From positions 62,001-126,000 of the forward strand of contig CANQED010000006.1 in assembly GCA_947594425.1 (NCBI GenBank): DNA of 64,000 nt, read 5' to 3'. The notes beneath the pieces are model-generated. The model was not told the DNA's origin and did not search any database. It saw nothing but the letters and a program-made list of their open reading frames with translations. The position numbers and the translations under genes are program-made. Positions 33,551 through 42,781 of the stretch are shown here, one piece after another; position 1 is the first letter of the stretch; the number at the start of each line of letters is the position of its first letter. The DNA is from an uncultured Ruminiclostridium sp. Lineage in GTDB: Bacteria > Bacillota > Clostridia > Oscillospirales > Ruminococcaceae.

Positions 33551-33559
33551 TTATATCTC

Positions 33560-35950
33560 TTATTCAAGCTGCGCTACCGTCACGCCCTGCTCTCCCTCTC
33601 CGTAAACTCCGTCGCGAAAGGACTTGACGTGCGGGTTGCGCCTTAGGTATTGCTGTACTGCGTTTCTCAGCGCTCCGGTGCCTTTTCCGTGGATAATGGT
33701 GACTACCGATATACCGCTTATAAGACAGCTGTCGATAAACCTATCCACCTCGATAACTCCCTCGTCGCCCTGCATACCTCGTATATCGAGCTCCATCGAG
33801 GACTTGCGGGTAAAATTGCTTTCGACGCTCTTGCTTATCTTAGCGGGCTGCTTTTTGCTCTCCTGCTTTTTCTCAATAAGCCGCAGATTTTCGAGCCGCG
33901 TCTTGGTCCTCATGGTGCCCACCTGCACAAAGCAAATATTCTTCGCGTCGGGAAGTCTTATAAGCACTCCCTCGCTGTCAATGTCCGCAAGCCTCACCGT
34001 GTCCCCTATTTTAAGCGGGCGCGGCAGTACATAGTGGTCGGGCTTTTTGTCCGCTACGGGGTCGGCGGTGTCATACATCTTATTTACGGCGGAGCCTACT
34101 CGCCCCTTAGCGCCCTTTACCTTAGCGGAAAAGTCCTCGCTATCCTTTTCTTTTCTCAGCTTTTCGAGCTCCTCGAGCATTTTCTCGCCCTCATAGCGCA
34201 CCTGCTCTATAATGCTTGCCGCTCTTAGGCGCACCGCCTGCAATTCTTTTTCCTTATCTTTTTCGAGCCTATCGCGCTTGGTCTCAAGCTCATCAGCCAG
34301 CCGCCGCGCCTTATCCGCGTCTAAAGCGACCTTAGCCTTTAGCTCCTCAAGCTCGGCGCGGCTCTTTTCGAGTGCCTCCACCGCCTGTTCAAAGCGCATA
34401 TTCTCACTGCTTACAAGCTCCTTTGCCTCACTTATTATATCCTCGCTCATACCGAGCCTTGAGGATATCGCAAAGGCGTTGGACTTGCCGGGTACGCCGG
34501 TTATAAAGCGATATGTGGGCTGTAGAGTATCCACGTCAAACTCGCAGCAGGCGTTTTCTACCCCGTCGGTCTGTATCGCGAAAAGCTTTACCTCTTGATA
34601 ATGGGTAGTAGCCATTACCCTGCTGCCCCGCCGCTGAAGCTCGCGCAGCACGCTCACCGCGAGCGCCGAGCCCTCTACGGGGTCCGTCCCCGAGCCCAAT
34701 TCGTCGAGCAGCACGAGCGACCTGTCGTCGGCGGTCTTAAGTATCCCGACTATATTGTTCATATGAGATGAAAAAGTAGAAAGGCTCTGCTCTATGCTCT
34801 GTTCGTCGCCTATATCTACGTATATCCTGCCGAACATACCCACCACGCTGTTTTCGTCGGCGGGTATCATCATCCCGCACATAGCCATAAGTATCAGCAG
34901 CCCCGCGGTCTTTAGCGAGACCGTCTTGCCTCCCGTATTAGGTCCCGTGACGATTAGCGAGGTGTACTCCTCCCCGAGAGATAAGTCTATAGGCACGACC
35001 TTATCTTTATCTATCAGGGGGTGACGCGCCTTTTTTAAGATAAAGCACGGGCGGTCGGTTATCTTAGGCACGCTGCCCTTAAGCCTTGCGCCGAAATTTG
35101 CCTTGGCAAAATACATCTCGAGTATTATTAGATTTTCATACCCCCTGATAAGGCTCTCGGCAAAATCCCCCACCGCCTGCGAAAGCTCGCGGATAATCCG
35201 CTCTATCTCCTCCTGCTCGCGCGATTGCAATACCCTTATCTCATTGTTGGCCTCAACTACGCTCATAGGCTCTATAAACAATGTCGCCCCGCTCGACGAC
35301 GAGTCGTGCACAAGCCCGCCTATCTCGCCCTTATACTCGGTCTTTACCGGCACAACAAAGCGCCCGTCACGCATAGTGACAAGGCTCTCCTGCAAATATT
35401 TGCGCTTTTCGGCGCTTTTTATCAGCTTGTCGAGCTGTTCGCGCACCGAGAGGCTTTTCTTGCGTATCGTGCGCCTTATCCGCGATAGCTCCTCGCTCGC
35501 GTTGTCCGACAATTCCTCCTCGGAGATAATGCTGTCGGATATCCTGCGCTCGAGGCTCTTATTCGACGAAAGCATACTGAAATATTCATCAAGCAGGCTT
35601 TCTATCCCCTCGCACTGCGAATACCACGAGATAAGCCCGTCGAGCTCACTCAGTACTAGCCCTATATCTAGCAGCTCGCGCAGTGACAAAGCCGCCCCCT
35701 GCGAGGCTCTCTGCGCGCTGAAGCGTATATCTTTTATATTAAAAAACCTCGGCGTGCCGAACTTTGACGATAATGTAAAGGCGTCGTCGGTCTTTTTTAT
35801 CTCCGCCCTGACAGTGTCGATATCATATTCGGGGCGTATCTTAGATATTTTCTCCCTGCACGCGTCGCTTACCGCGTGCTCGGACAAAAGAGCTAATATT
35901 TTATCCAGCTCTAACTTTTTGTATTCTTTTCTCATTATTATAAGCGGCAA
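33560..35950 (-). CDS. mutS2: Endonuclease MutS2
   Basis: About 796 residues. MutS2 limits recombination and acts on stalled/collided ribosomes in Bacillus. Core/lever region (1-300), ATPase with Walker A TGPNTGGKTVSLKTAGL (~330), LVLLDELGSGTDPVEGSAL (~410), coiled region (~510-620), KOW-like segment and C-terminal Smr nuclease domain with LDIRGMQGDEG and IHGKGTGALR (~720-790). The start is uncertain: AGGAGGG at about 35960 points to the TTG at 35950; the ATG at 35935 is the next option, a TTG at 35968 the longest. Confidence 0.95.
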   Translation of the reverse strand: MPLIIMRKEYKKLELDKILALLSEHAVSDACREKISKIRPEYDIDTVRAEIKKTDDAFTLSSKFGTPRFFNIKDIRFSAQRASQGAALSLRELLDIGLVLSELDGLISWYSQCEGIESLLDEYFSMLSSNKSLERRISDSIISEEELSDNASEELSRIRRTIRKKSLSVREQLDKLIKSAEKRKYLQESLVTMRDGRFVVPVKTEYKGEIGGLVHDSSSSGATLFIEPMSVVEANNEIRVLQSREQEEIERIIRELSQAVGDFAESLIRGYENLIILEMYFAKANFGARLKGSVPKITDRPCFILKKARHPLIDKDKVVPIDLSLGEEYTSLIVTGPNTGGKTVSLKTAGLLILMAMCGMMIPADENSVVGMFGRIYVDIGDEQSIEQSLSTFSSHMNNIVGILKTADDRSLVLLDELGSGTDPVEGSALAVSVLRELQRRGSRVMATTHYQEVKLFAIQTDGVENACCEFDVDTLQPTYRFITGVPGKSNAFAISSRLGMSEDIISEAKELVSSENMRFEQAVEALEKSRAELEELKAKVALDADKARRLADELETKRDRLEKDKEKELQAVRLRAASIIEQVRYEGEKMLEELEKLRKEKDSEDFSAKVKGAKGRVGSAVNKMYDTADPVADKKPDHYVLPRPLKIGDTVRLADIDSEGVLIRLPDAKNICFVQVGTMRTKTRLENLRLIEKKQESKKQPAKISKSVESNFTRKSSMELDIRGMQGDEGVIEVDRFIDSCLISGISVVTIIHGKGTGALRNAVQQYLRRNPHVKSFRDGVYGEGEQGVTVAQLE

Positions 35951-35964
35951 AATGCCCTCCTGTA

Positions 35965-36729
35965 TCAATATTCAGCTAAAACGTCTTTATAATATTTAAG
36001 CGTGTTGAACGAGGTCTCAAGCTGCGCCTCGATATACGCCTCGGTTATCTCGCCAAAGCGCTGTTCATATTTTTCGGATATCCTGAACTTAAACATTTTT
36101 TCGGTATCGCTGTACGCAACATACCGCATAATATGCAGCAGTGTGGGGTCTAGCTCGTACGCGTCCTTATTTCTGGTAAACGCCAATTTTGTATAGCAGT
36201 TTGAGCAGAATATCATACCCTCCGACGGCAAAAAGTACATTACATCGTCTAAGTAGCTCGCGCATTCTTGGCAGGCTCTTAAATCGGGCATAAAGCCGAT
36301 ATGGGTGATAAACCTGAACTCGAATACCGCCTTGATAAAATTTATCGGCCGCTTTCCTTTTTCGAGCTGATAAAATGCCATACATACGAACCTTAACAGC
36401 TCACTGTGATCCTCCTCCGAAGTAGCGCAGTATTTTATAATATCTGCAAAATACGCCGCGAGCGAGAACGCCTCTATGCTCTTGGAAATATCGTGAAAGG
36501 TATAGATAGGTCGGGTGCTGTTTATCGTATACCTTGTCCCCTTTTTGCTTAGGCAAAATTCGGCGTACGCAAACATAGACGACGCGGCGAGATTGCTCCC
36601 GCCTATCTTTTTTGCCCCGTGAGCCATGACCTCTATCAGTCCCGCTCGGTCGGTAAACACGTCGAGAAAGCAGCCGCTTTCTCCGACCTCACGCCTGCCG
36701 ACTACAATTCCCTTTACCGTGATAAGCAT
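35965..36729 (-). CDS. recO: DNA repair protein RecO
   Basis: About 254 residues from the ATG at 36729, 5 bases after the era stop. It loads RecA with RecR onto SSB-coated DNA. N-terminal OB-fold (TVKGIVVGRREVGESGCFLD), helical middle, and a four-Cys zinc site (CQECASYL, then FCSNCY) near 165-190. The position between era and mutS2 in this operon is consistent with Clostridia gene order. No strong ribosome site is seen, so translation is probably coupled to era. Confidence 0.95.
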   Translation of the reverse strand: MLITVKGIVVGRREVGESGCFLDVFTDRAGLIEVMAHGAKKIGGSNLAASSMFAYAEFCLSKKGTRYTINSTRPIYTFHDISKSIEAFSLAAYFADIIKYCATSEEDHSELLRFVCMAFYQLEKGKRPINFIKAVFEFRFITHIGFMPDLRACQECASYLDDVMYFLPSEGMIFCSNCYTKLAFTRNKDAYELDPTLLHIMRYVAYSDTEKMFKFRISEKYEQRFGEITEAYIEAQLETSFNTLKYYKDVLAEY

Positions 36730-36733
36730 AATA

Positions 36734-37639
36734 TCAGTCCGCGTTAAGTCCGAGGTCGGCAATAACGCTCTCTTTATTGCGCCAGTCCTCTTTTACCTTG
36801 ACCCATATCTGCATATTTACCTTGCAGCCGAAATACTCCTCCATTTCCTCTCTCGCAAGCGAGCCTATCTTCTTTAACATCTCGCCCTTTCGCCCTATCA
36901 GCATACCCTTATGCGACGCCTTTTCGCAAAGTATCACGACCCCGAGGTCTACTATGTCCTTGCCGCTGCGGTTCTTTCGCATTTCCATACTCTCGATGTA
37001 CACCGCCGTACCGTGAGGTATCTCGTCGAGCATATTGCACAGTATCTTCTCCCTTACAAGCTCCGCAAGCCACACCTTTTCGCTCTGATCGGTAGGCAGG
37101 TCGTCGTCAAAATAATGCGGCCCCTCTTTTGCGTATTTTTGTAAAACGGGCATTATCTCGTCGGTATTTATACGGTTTTTGACGCTTATCGGGATTATCT
37201 CCTTAAAGTCGTACAGCTCGCTGTATTCTTTTATTATCCCGAGCAGACGGGACTTGTCCTTTATCAGATCGACCTTGTTTATCAGCAGTATAACGTCGAC
37301 GTTTCGCGTTTTAAAGCTGTCAATAAGCGACCTTTCTATCTCCGACAGCTTTTTCTCCGCGTCGGTCATAAGTATGATAACGTCCACGTCGTCCACGCTG
37401 TCCTTTATCGAGCGCACCATCTGATTAGACAGCTTGTTTCTCGGCTTGTGCATACCGGGCGTATCTATGAACACATACTGCGTTTCGCCCTCGGTAAGCA
37501 CGCCGTTTATCCTTGTGCGGGTGGTCTGCGGCTTTTCGCTGACGATAGCCACCTTTTCCCCGACAAGCAGATTTACAAGTGAAGATTTTCCCGCGTTAGG
37601 TCTGCCCGTAACCGCTATAAATGCCGATTTAGTACTCAT
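36734..37639 (-). CDS. era: GTPase Era
   Basis: A 301-residue Ras-like GTPase that binds the 3' end of 16S rRNA. G1 GRPNAGKSSLVN (~12), G3 DTPGMHKPRN (~58), G4 NKVD (~120), then a C-terminal KH domain with GLIGRKGEMLKKIGSLAR-like sequence (here MLIGRKGEMLKKIGSLARE, ~245). Its ATG overlaps the dgkA stop (ATGA). Length is standard. Confidence 0.97.
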   Translation of the reverse strand: MSTKSAFIAVTGRPNAGKSSLVNLLVGEKVAIVSEKPQTTRTRINGVLTEGETQYVFIDTPGMHKPRNKLSNQMVRSIKDSVDDVDVIILMTDAEKKLSEIERSLIDSFKTRNVDVILLINKVDLIKDKSRLLGIIKEYSELYDFKEIIPISVKNRINTDEIMPVLQKYAKEGPHYFDDDLPTDQSEKVWLAELVREKILCNMLDEIPHGTAVYIESMEMRKNRSGKDIVDLGVVILCEKASHKGMLIGRKGEMLKKIGSLAREEMEEYFGCKVNMQIWVKVKEDWRNKESVIADLGLNAD

Positions 37640-38127
37640 TTATCCTTTTTTCCTTTAATATTCCTTTTTTTGCCGCTTGACACAAATAAATAAAAAACGC
37701 ACAGCGTTCCTATCAGCATGGATATATGCCATATATCCTGCGTTAAATAGCGGAATATAATGCCGAATGTCTTTACGTCCCAAAACATTATCACCGCGAT
37801 TATTACCGCCGCCGCCGCCGAGATAAGCACCGCTCCCGCAGCTATGTCCTTTCCTACCTTAGCTAGCGCCGAATAGCCAGGAGACACCTTGTCGATAACG
37901 ACCTCTATCGCGGTGTTTATGAGCTCGGTGCATATCACGATAAGGCAGGTCAGTATCAGCAGTATTATCTCCGCTCGGCTGAACGAATAAAACTGCGCGC
38001 AAAACAGCACCACTATCACCGCTACGATATGGATACGCAGATTGGTCTCGTGCTGTACGCAAAAGGAGATCCCGTGCGCGGCGTACCTAAAGCTGTTTAT
38101 CAGCCGTTTGATAAAGCTCATGGTCAT
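37636..38127 (-). CDS. dgkA: Diacylglycerol/undecaprenol kinase family protein, extended
   Basis: A 163-residue DgkA-type membrane kinase. The catalytic region CTELINTAIEVVIDK (~65-79) and the three-helix core are present. It is longer than the ~125-residue Bacillus undecaprenol kinase: a fourth hydrophobic segment (about 130-150; ISMLIGTLCVFYLFV) and a Lys-rich tail follow. The start overlaps the ybeY stop (ATGA) and the stop overlaps era, so the three are coupled. Confidence 0.93.
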   Translation of the reverse strand: MTMSFIKRLINSFRYAAHGISFCVQHETNLRIHIVAVIVVLFCAQFYSFSRAEIILLILTCLIVICTELINTAIEVVIDKVSPGYSALAKVGKDIAAGAVLISAAAAVIIAVIMFWDVKTFGIIFRYLTQDIWHISMLIGTLCVFYLFVSSGKKRNIKGKKDK

Positions 38128-38615
38128 TCGCCCGCTTCGGGTCGCCTGATATCGAGCTTATCGAGTATCCTCTCTTGCAGCTCGTTCATTATCTTCTCGC
38201 CATCGGGGTCGTCCTCGTGGGTGTACCCGAGCAAGTGGAGAGTAGAATGCGTCGCCAAAAACGCCACCTCGCGCACAAGCGAATGTCCGTATTCTATCGC
38301 CTGCGCGTGCGCCTTTTCGAGAGAGATAAGTATATCCCCGAGCATATACCCGCCGTTTTCGGGGTTTATGTCGTATTCGTCATACGCGCCGAGCGGAAAG
38401 GATATCACGTCGGTGACTTTATTTTTCCCTCTGAATTGCTTATTAAGGCGCTTTATCTGCTCGTTGTCCACTAAGGTCACGGACACGTCCCAGTCGCCGT
38501 CGTATCCCGTTTCTTTAAGGGTAGCCTTAACGCACCGCCTTATCACGGTGCGCAAGCCCTTTGGCAATTCTATCACCTTTTGGTCGTTTCTGAACGACAT
38601 AAAAACCTTTATCAT
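38124..38615 (-). CDS. ybeY: Endoribonuclease YbeY
   Basis: A 163-residue metal-dependent RNase needed for 16S rRNA 3' maturation. The zinc-binding motif H3XH5XH is seen as THSTLHLLGYTHEDD (~125), preceded by the LGDILIS block (~95). It has AAAGGA eight bases upstream of the ATG. It lies between phoH and dgkA, its usual Firmicutes place. Confidence 0.96.
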   Translation of the reverse strand: MIKVFMSFRNDQKVIELPKGLRTVIRRCVKATLKETGYDGDWDVSVTLVDNEQIKRLNKQFRGKNKVTDVISFPLGAYDEYDINPENGGYMLGDILISLEKAHAQAIEYGHSLVREVAFLATHSTLHLLGYTHEDDPDGEKIMNELQERILDKLDIRRPEAGE

Positions 38616-38635
38616 CGTTTACCGTCCTTTAGAGT

Positions 38636-39598
38636 TTAATAACGCTTTTTCTCGTTATATTCCTCGTATGCCTTTACTATGCTCTGCACAAGCCTGTGCC
38701 GAACAACGTCCTTTTCGCTAAAGCGCAGGATAGCTATATCCTCCACGTTTTTAAGCACCTTTACCGCCTCGACAAGTCCCGAGCGCTTTGCGTCGGGCAG
38801 GTCTATCTGCGTAATATCGCCCGTTATCACCATCTTGCTGTTAAAGCCCAGACGGGTGAGGAACATCTTCATCTGCTCGGGGGTGGTATTCTGCGCCTCG
38901 TCGAGTATGATAAAGCTGTCGTCAAGCGTCCGTCCGCGCATATACGCGAGCGGCGCGACCTCTATACAGCCGCGCTCCATATTGCGCTGAAAGGCCTCGC
39001 TGCCCATCATATCAAACAGCGCGTCATAAAGCGGGCGCAGATACGGGTCAACCTTGTTTTGCAGGTCGCCGGGCAAAAAGCCGAGCTTCTCGCCCGCTTC
39101 TACCGCAGGGCGCGTAAGGATTATCCTCTGCACCTCGTGAGCCTTGAACGCCCTTACTGCAAGCGCTACGGCGAGATACGTCTTTCCCGTGCCTGCGGGG
39201 CCTATGCCGAACACCACGGTATTCTTCTTTATCCCGTCTACGTATCGGCTCTGACCTACGGTCTTTGGCTTTACGGGCTTGCCGGTGTGAGTGACGCATA
39301 CGCAGTCCGAGGAGATAGTGCCTATCTCGTCCGCAGCGCCCTCGTTTACCATAGATATGGCATATCTCACCCGCTGGTCGGTTATCGTTTCTTTCTTTTC
39401 GGCAAGCTCCGCAAGCGCTGTCAGCACCTGCAGCGCCTTGTCCACCGAGTTTTCTTCGCCGCGTATCTTTATTTCGTCCTCTCGGCTGAAAATCGACACC
39501 TTGTATTCTTTTTGTATTATATTGATATTCTCGTCAAAATCTCCGAAAATATCGTGCATAAGCCCTATATCGGAAAGCGACAATGCTTTTTCTGTCAT
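38636..39598 (-). CDS. phoH: PhoH family ATPase
   Basis: A 320-residue PhoH-like protein with Walker A FGIGPAGTGKTYLAVALA (~133) and Walker B DDSFIILDEAQNTTPEQMK (~230). An N-terminal region resembling a KH-like domain (~20-70) precedes the P-loop. PhoH proteins are predicted RNA helicase/ATPases; ybeY next door supports an RNA role. AAAGGA precedes the ATG. Confidence 0.95.
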   Translation of the reverse strand: MTEKALSLSDIGLMHDIFGDFDENINIIQKEYKVSIFSREDEIKIRGEENSVDKALQVLTALAELAEKKETITDQRVRYAISMVNEGAADEIGTISSDCVCVTHTGKPVKPKTVGQSRYVDGIKKNTVVFGIGPAGTGKTYLAVALAVRAFKAHEVQRIILTRPAVEAGEKLGFLPGDLQNKVDPYLRPLYDALFDMMGSEAFQRNMERGCIEVAPLAYMRGRTLDDSFIILDEAQNTTPEQMKMFLTRLGFNSKMVITGDITQIDLPDAKRSGLVEAVKVLKNVEDIAILRFSEKDVVRHRLVQSIVKAYEEYNEKKRY

Positions 39599-39673
39599 AA
39601 AACGTCCTTTCTTTTATCGCCGAAAACTCTTTCTCAGTATAAGTATAACACAAATTATCTGCTTTTTCAAGAT

Positions 39674-40864
39674 TTACTCATAAATAATGCTTATTTTCTG
39701 CTTTTTTCCGAATTTTTTATCCACGGTGTATTTTACCGTAAGCTTGATGCCGTTATCGTCGGGGGTAAAGGTCTTTTCGGCGGTCACTATTTTCGCCTCT
39801 GATAAAAAATTATCCTCGTAGTCCTGTTTCATTTTCTCTAACCGCTCGATAACGTCGCGGTTTGTATAAGTATAATTTTTCTCGGTATAGGCAGTGTATG
39901 TGCCCTTTCTTATCTTAAACGGCGTATTCAGCCCGAAAAAGCTGATATTATATGTATCCTCGGTGTATTTATAATCGTCGCTCTCTACGCTCCCGCTCTC
40001 CCAAGGTATAGGGACCGAAAAGCCCCCTATCACGAGGTAGGACTTGTTTATCTGCTCGCCGTCCGCGGTCTTTACCGTCGCCTTAAACGGCAGATAAAAC
40101 TCCTCGGTCTGCTCCGTCCTTACCGTAAGGTCGCCGTCCGAGTGGACGTAAAGTATTTTACCCGCGTTGTCGTTAACAGTGCCGCTTACAAGCAGCTGTC
40201 CCTTTCTGACCCCGCTGCCGACGGTGGTCTGCAGCACGCCGTGCCGCACTATCGCCCCGACAAGCTGACCGTCGCAGTCCGATACTATATTGCAGGGCGT
40301 ATCGGTCGGCACCTCGGGCTCTTCGTGCTCTACTGCCTCGCCGACCTTGACGTATACCCTGCTTCCCTCTCGCTCTACGCTTATCCACGACAGCTCGCGT
40401 ATGGCGTTTTGGGTCTTTAGCTCGCATATCCTAGTGTCAAAGCCGAACCTGCCCGCCCCGGGCATAAGCCCCTCCTTTTCAAGCACGCCGAGTATCTCGT
40501 TTTCGGATACGGTCTCGTTTCCGCTGACCCTTATATCCCATACAAACTGCGACAGCCCGAGGATAATAGCAAGGCAGCTAAACGCCCCTACCACTATCCC
40601 CCACCTTTTGCGGTATTTTCTTAAGAAAAAATACAGTCCCTTGCGCTGAGCCGCCTTTATCCTGACCTTGTATTTTACGGCGGTGCGCGCTATATGCTCA
40701 TAATCCCTCGGATATGCAAGCGCGCTGAGCTTTCCTTTCTCCTGCTTTATATCGAACAGCTGTATATTGTCCGAGATAAGGCTTGTCAAAAACTTTTCCT
40801 GAAAGCCTCCTAGGCACTGAAACCTTACATACCCGAAGCTTACCTTTGACGTTCTCTTTTTCAA
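39674..40864 (-). CDS. yqfD: Sporulation protein YqfD
   Basis: A 396-residue protein with a cytoplasmic N-terminus, one membrane helix (~95-115; VVGAFSCLAIILGLSQFVW) and a large extracytoplasmic part including a FtsQ/POTRA-like segment (IRVSGNETVSENEILGVLEK). YqfD is conserved in spore formers and expressed in the mother cell under SigE in Bacillus. The TTG start is 2 bases past the yqfC stop. Its presence with yqfC is good evidence of an endospore former. Confidence 0.93.
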   Translation of the reverse strand: MKKRTSKVSFGYVRFQCLGGFQEKFLTSLISDNIQLFDIKQEKGKLSALAYPRDYEHIARTAVKYKVRIKAAQRKGLYFFLRKYRKRWGIVVGAFSCLAIILGLSQFVWDIRVSGNETVSENEILGVLEKEGLMPGAGRFGFDTRICELKTQNAIRELSWISVEREGSRVYVKVGEAVEHEEPEVPTDTPCNIVSDCDGQLVGAIVRHGVLQTTVGSGVRKGQLLVSGTVNDNAGKILYVHSDGDLTVRTEQTEEFYLPFKATVKTADGEQINKSYLVIGGFSVPIPWESGSVESDDYKYTEDTYNISFFGLNTPFKIRKGTYTAYTEKNYTYTNRDVIERLEKMKQDYEDNFLSEAKIVTAEKTFTPDDNGIKLTVKYTVDKKFGKKQKISIIYE

Positions 40865-40866
40865 TC

Positions 40867-41148
40867 CTAAGCATTCCTTTCTCTTGACTCTCCGTCAAAT
40901 GTCAGCGACTCGATCTTTCCCGTTATCTTAACGCTGTCATAGGTGTAATTTGTCATAGACAGATCGAGCCCTATTATTTTTACGGTGTTTTTTGCAAGCC
41001 TCAGCTTTATGACGTTCTCTTCAAGCAGCAAAACCTCCCTGACATATTCCACCGTAAGAAAGCCGTTATCCTCGAGCGACAGATACGAGTGATTTTTAAC
41101 GATGTTTTTCAGGTTCTCAAATTTCATTGCAAGCTTATTGACGTTCAT
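40867..41148 (-). CDS. yqfC: Sporulation protein YqfC
   Basis: A 93-residue YabP/YqfC family protein, beta-rich (NGFLTVEYVREVLLLEENVI, ~28-47, then IKLRLAKNTVKIIGLDL). First gene of the minus-strand operon yqfC-yqfD-phoH-ybeY-dgkA-era-recO-mutS2. The ATG follows GGACGGTG. It shares a 66-base divergent region with ylbJ. Confidence 0.9.
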   Translation of the reverse strand: MNVNKLAMKFENLKNIVKNHSYLSLEDNGFLTVEYVREVLLLEENVIKLRLAKNTVKIIGLDLSMTNYTYDSVKITGKIESLTFDGESRERNA

Positions 41149-41172
41149 TTTTTCACCGTCCCTTCATATAAT
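41148..41172 (+). promoter_or_regulatory. Possible SigE-like promoter for ylbJ
   Basis: CATATAAT (41165-41172) preceded by TTCATTT about 14 bases upstream roughly fits the SigE pattern (KMATATT, 14-15, CATACAHT). The match is partial; the argument rests mainly on ylbJ being a SigE gene in Bacillus. Confidence 0.3.
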
Positions 41173-41214
41173 CTATATGCAAGTACGGCTAAAAAAATAA
41201 TAAAGGATAGATAT

Positions 41215-42267
41215 ATGAAAAAGAATGAACAGACAAAGATTTTTTTATTCTCGGCGATAGGATTAATGACCGCCGTTATGCTGATAACGGACAGCGGCGG
41301 AGTGTCGGGCGCGGTAATCTCCTGCATAGACGTATGTCTTAATTCGCTGATACCGTCGTTATTCGGGTATATGGTACTTTGTACCCTCCTCACTCAGAGC
41401 GGGGCGGGAAATATCATATGTATGCCGCTGTGGTATGTTTTTCGCAAAATAATAAGGCTTGACAGCAAGCTGTTCAGCGTATTCGTTATGAGCCAGATAG
41501 GCGGCTATCCCGTAGGCGCAAAGCTTATTAGCGCGCTTTCCTCTCAAAGCAAAGAATACTCCGACAAGGCGCAGACTTGCGTTTCTTTCTGCTACAACAG
41601 CGGCCCCGCGTTTATAACCGGCATAGTCGGGCTTTCGGTCTACCACAGCATCGAGGCGGGTATGATAATATTCGTTTCCTGCCTTTTGGCTAATATTATT
41701 ATCGGCGCTGTCCTGACGCGAAAATATACCTACAGCAAAAAATTTGAATACACTCGCACCGACCTTTCCTTTGACACGGTAAAATCCAGCCTTATATCAG
41801 CAGGTCACGCACTTCTCACCGTCTGCCTGTCTATGATACTTTTTAATACGGTCATCGAGCTTATAAGGTACATAGGCGTGGATTTCGGCAAGGACACCAT
41901 CGGCACGATAATAATGAGCGCGTGGGAGATAACCAATATACAGAGCGCCAGCGCGCTGCTCCCGCTCCCGATAGCCGCCGCGCTAATGTCTTTCGGAGGG
42001 CTGTGCGTAATTTTTCAGGTACTGACCCTAAGCAGCTTTAAACTGAGCGTTATACGCTTTATCGCCGCGCGCCTTTCCGCCGCCGCCATCTCGGGAGCGT
42101 TGTGCTATGGGATAGTATGCCTCACGGGCTTTACCCCGAGCATACAGACCTATGCCCCCTACATCCCCGCCGTCACCGAGGGCAGCCCGATAGCCGCACT
42201 GTGCGTGGGGGCAATGACGGTCATGCTGCTGACGCTGTGCCGGCAAAAAAAGGAGTGGGGAAAATAA
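41215..42267 (+). CDS. ylbJ: YlbJ-like sporulation integral membrane protein
   Basis: About 350 residues from the ATG at 41215 (AAAGGATAG upstream). About nine membrane helices with conserved Gly/Pro blocks: SLIPSLFGYMVLCTLLTQSG, MSQIGGYPVGAKLISAL and CYNSGPAFITGIVG. This is the Gate/nucleoside-recognition-type family to which YlbJ and SpoIIIA-region transport proteins belong; YlbJ is needed for spore cortex formation. It is divergent from yqfC. Confidence 0.88.
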   Translation: MKKNEQTKIFLFSAIGLMTAVMLITDSGGVSGAVISCIDVCLNSLIPSLFGYMVLCTLLTQSGAGNIICMPLWYVFRKIIRLDSKLFSVFVMSQIGGYPVGAKLISALSSQSKEYSDKAQTCVSFCYNSGPAFITGIVGLSVYHSIEAGMIIFVSCLLANIIIGAVLTRKYTYSKKFEYTRTDLSFDTVKSSLISAGHALLTVCLSMILFNTVIELIRYIGVDFGKDTIGTIIMSAWEITNIQSASALLPLPIAAALMSFGGLCVIFQVLTLSSFKLSVIRFIAARLSAAAISGALCYGIVCLTGFTPSIQTYAPYIPAVTEGSPIAALCVGAMTVMLLTLCRQKKEWGK

Positions 42268-42270
42268 AAA

Positions 42271-42290
42271 GGCACGGGGTGCGTGCCTTT
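42271..42290 (+). terminator. Terminator right after ylbJ
   Basis: GGCACG (42271-42276) pairs with CGTGCC (42282-42287), then TTTC. Short T-run; the tandem terminators at 42599-42661 probably back it up. Confidence 0.65.
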
Positions 42291-42590
42291 CAGCTTGTCG
42301 AAAAACCCTCCCTATGGGTCGGATTTTCCGACAAGCTGACAAAAATCGACCACCCGCTGTAGCGGGTTTCCTCGATTTAAAGCAATTTTTAACGCGTTAA
42401 AAATTGCTTAATGACGCATCTGCGAGCGGCTTTTATCTAAACTTGAGGGTGAAAACCCTGATGGTTTTCCCCGTAGCTTATTTCTCGAATTGCAATATAA
42501 AGCAAATTGAGAAATGAGCGTAAGCTGTCCGCCGTACGGCGGCAGCATAAACTCAACTCTTTCCTTCCGCTTTATATTGACCTTTTTCTA
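42291..42590. repeat. Dispersed structured intergenic repeat, copy 2 (long form)
   Basis: Shares its blocks with copy 1. The first hairpin CAGCTTGTCG (42291-42300)/CGACAAGCTG (42329-42338) is perfect; AAATCGA (42343-42349) pairs with TCGATTT (42372-42378) around CCCGCTGTAGCGGG. Two insertions relative to copy 1 are themselves palindromes: a 30-bp perfect one at 42380-42409, and 42475-42545 with TTTCTCGAATTGC/GCAAATTGAGAAA plus CCGCCGTACGGCGG. The common hairpin GAGGGTGAAAACC..GGTTTTC is at about 42445-42471. No coding capacity. Confidence 0.8.
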
Positions 42591-42598
42591 CAGACTGA

Positions 42599-42661
42599 AA
42601 GCCAAGCTTTTGCTTGGCTTTTTCGACAGACTGAGCCCCTGCGGTTGCAGGGGCTTTTGTT
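42599..42661 (+). terminator. Tandem terminators
   Basis: Hairpin 1: AAGCCAAGC (42599-42607), TTTT loop, GCTTGGC (42612-42618), T5C. Hairpin 2: GCCCCTGC (42635-42642)/GCAGGGGC (42647-42654), then TTTTGTT. Both have their T-runs on the plus strand. The next ~120 bases before the convergent gene show nothing recognisable. Confidence 0.85.
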
Positions 42662-42781
42662 ATGGGGAAAAGTAGTAAAATTCTCCGCCGCCCTCGGCTT
42701 TATCGGCTATAAGCAGTGAGGGTGCCTGCGAGAAAATGATACCAAAGTAGGGTCTTGAGGTGGTAAAGTCTAAACCGTATG

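Noticed and set aside
35103-35999. 298-residue plus-strand open frame over mutS2
   Set aside because: Ser-rich antisense frame over a secure MutS2 N-terminal region.
38696-39802. 368-residue plus-strand open frame over phoH
   Set aside because: Arg/His/Tyr-rich translation typical of a shadow frame; phoH on the other strand is certain.
42380-42409. Palindrome as a simple terminator
   Set aside because: It is a perfect 30-bp palindrome without loop or following T-run, and tandem good terminators lie 200 bases further on.
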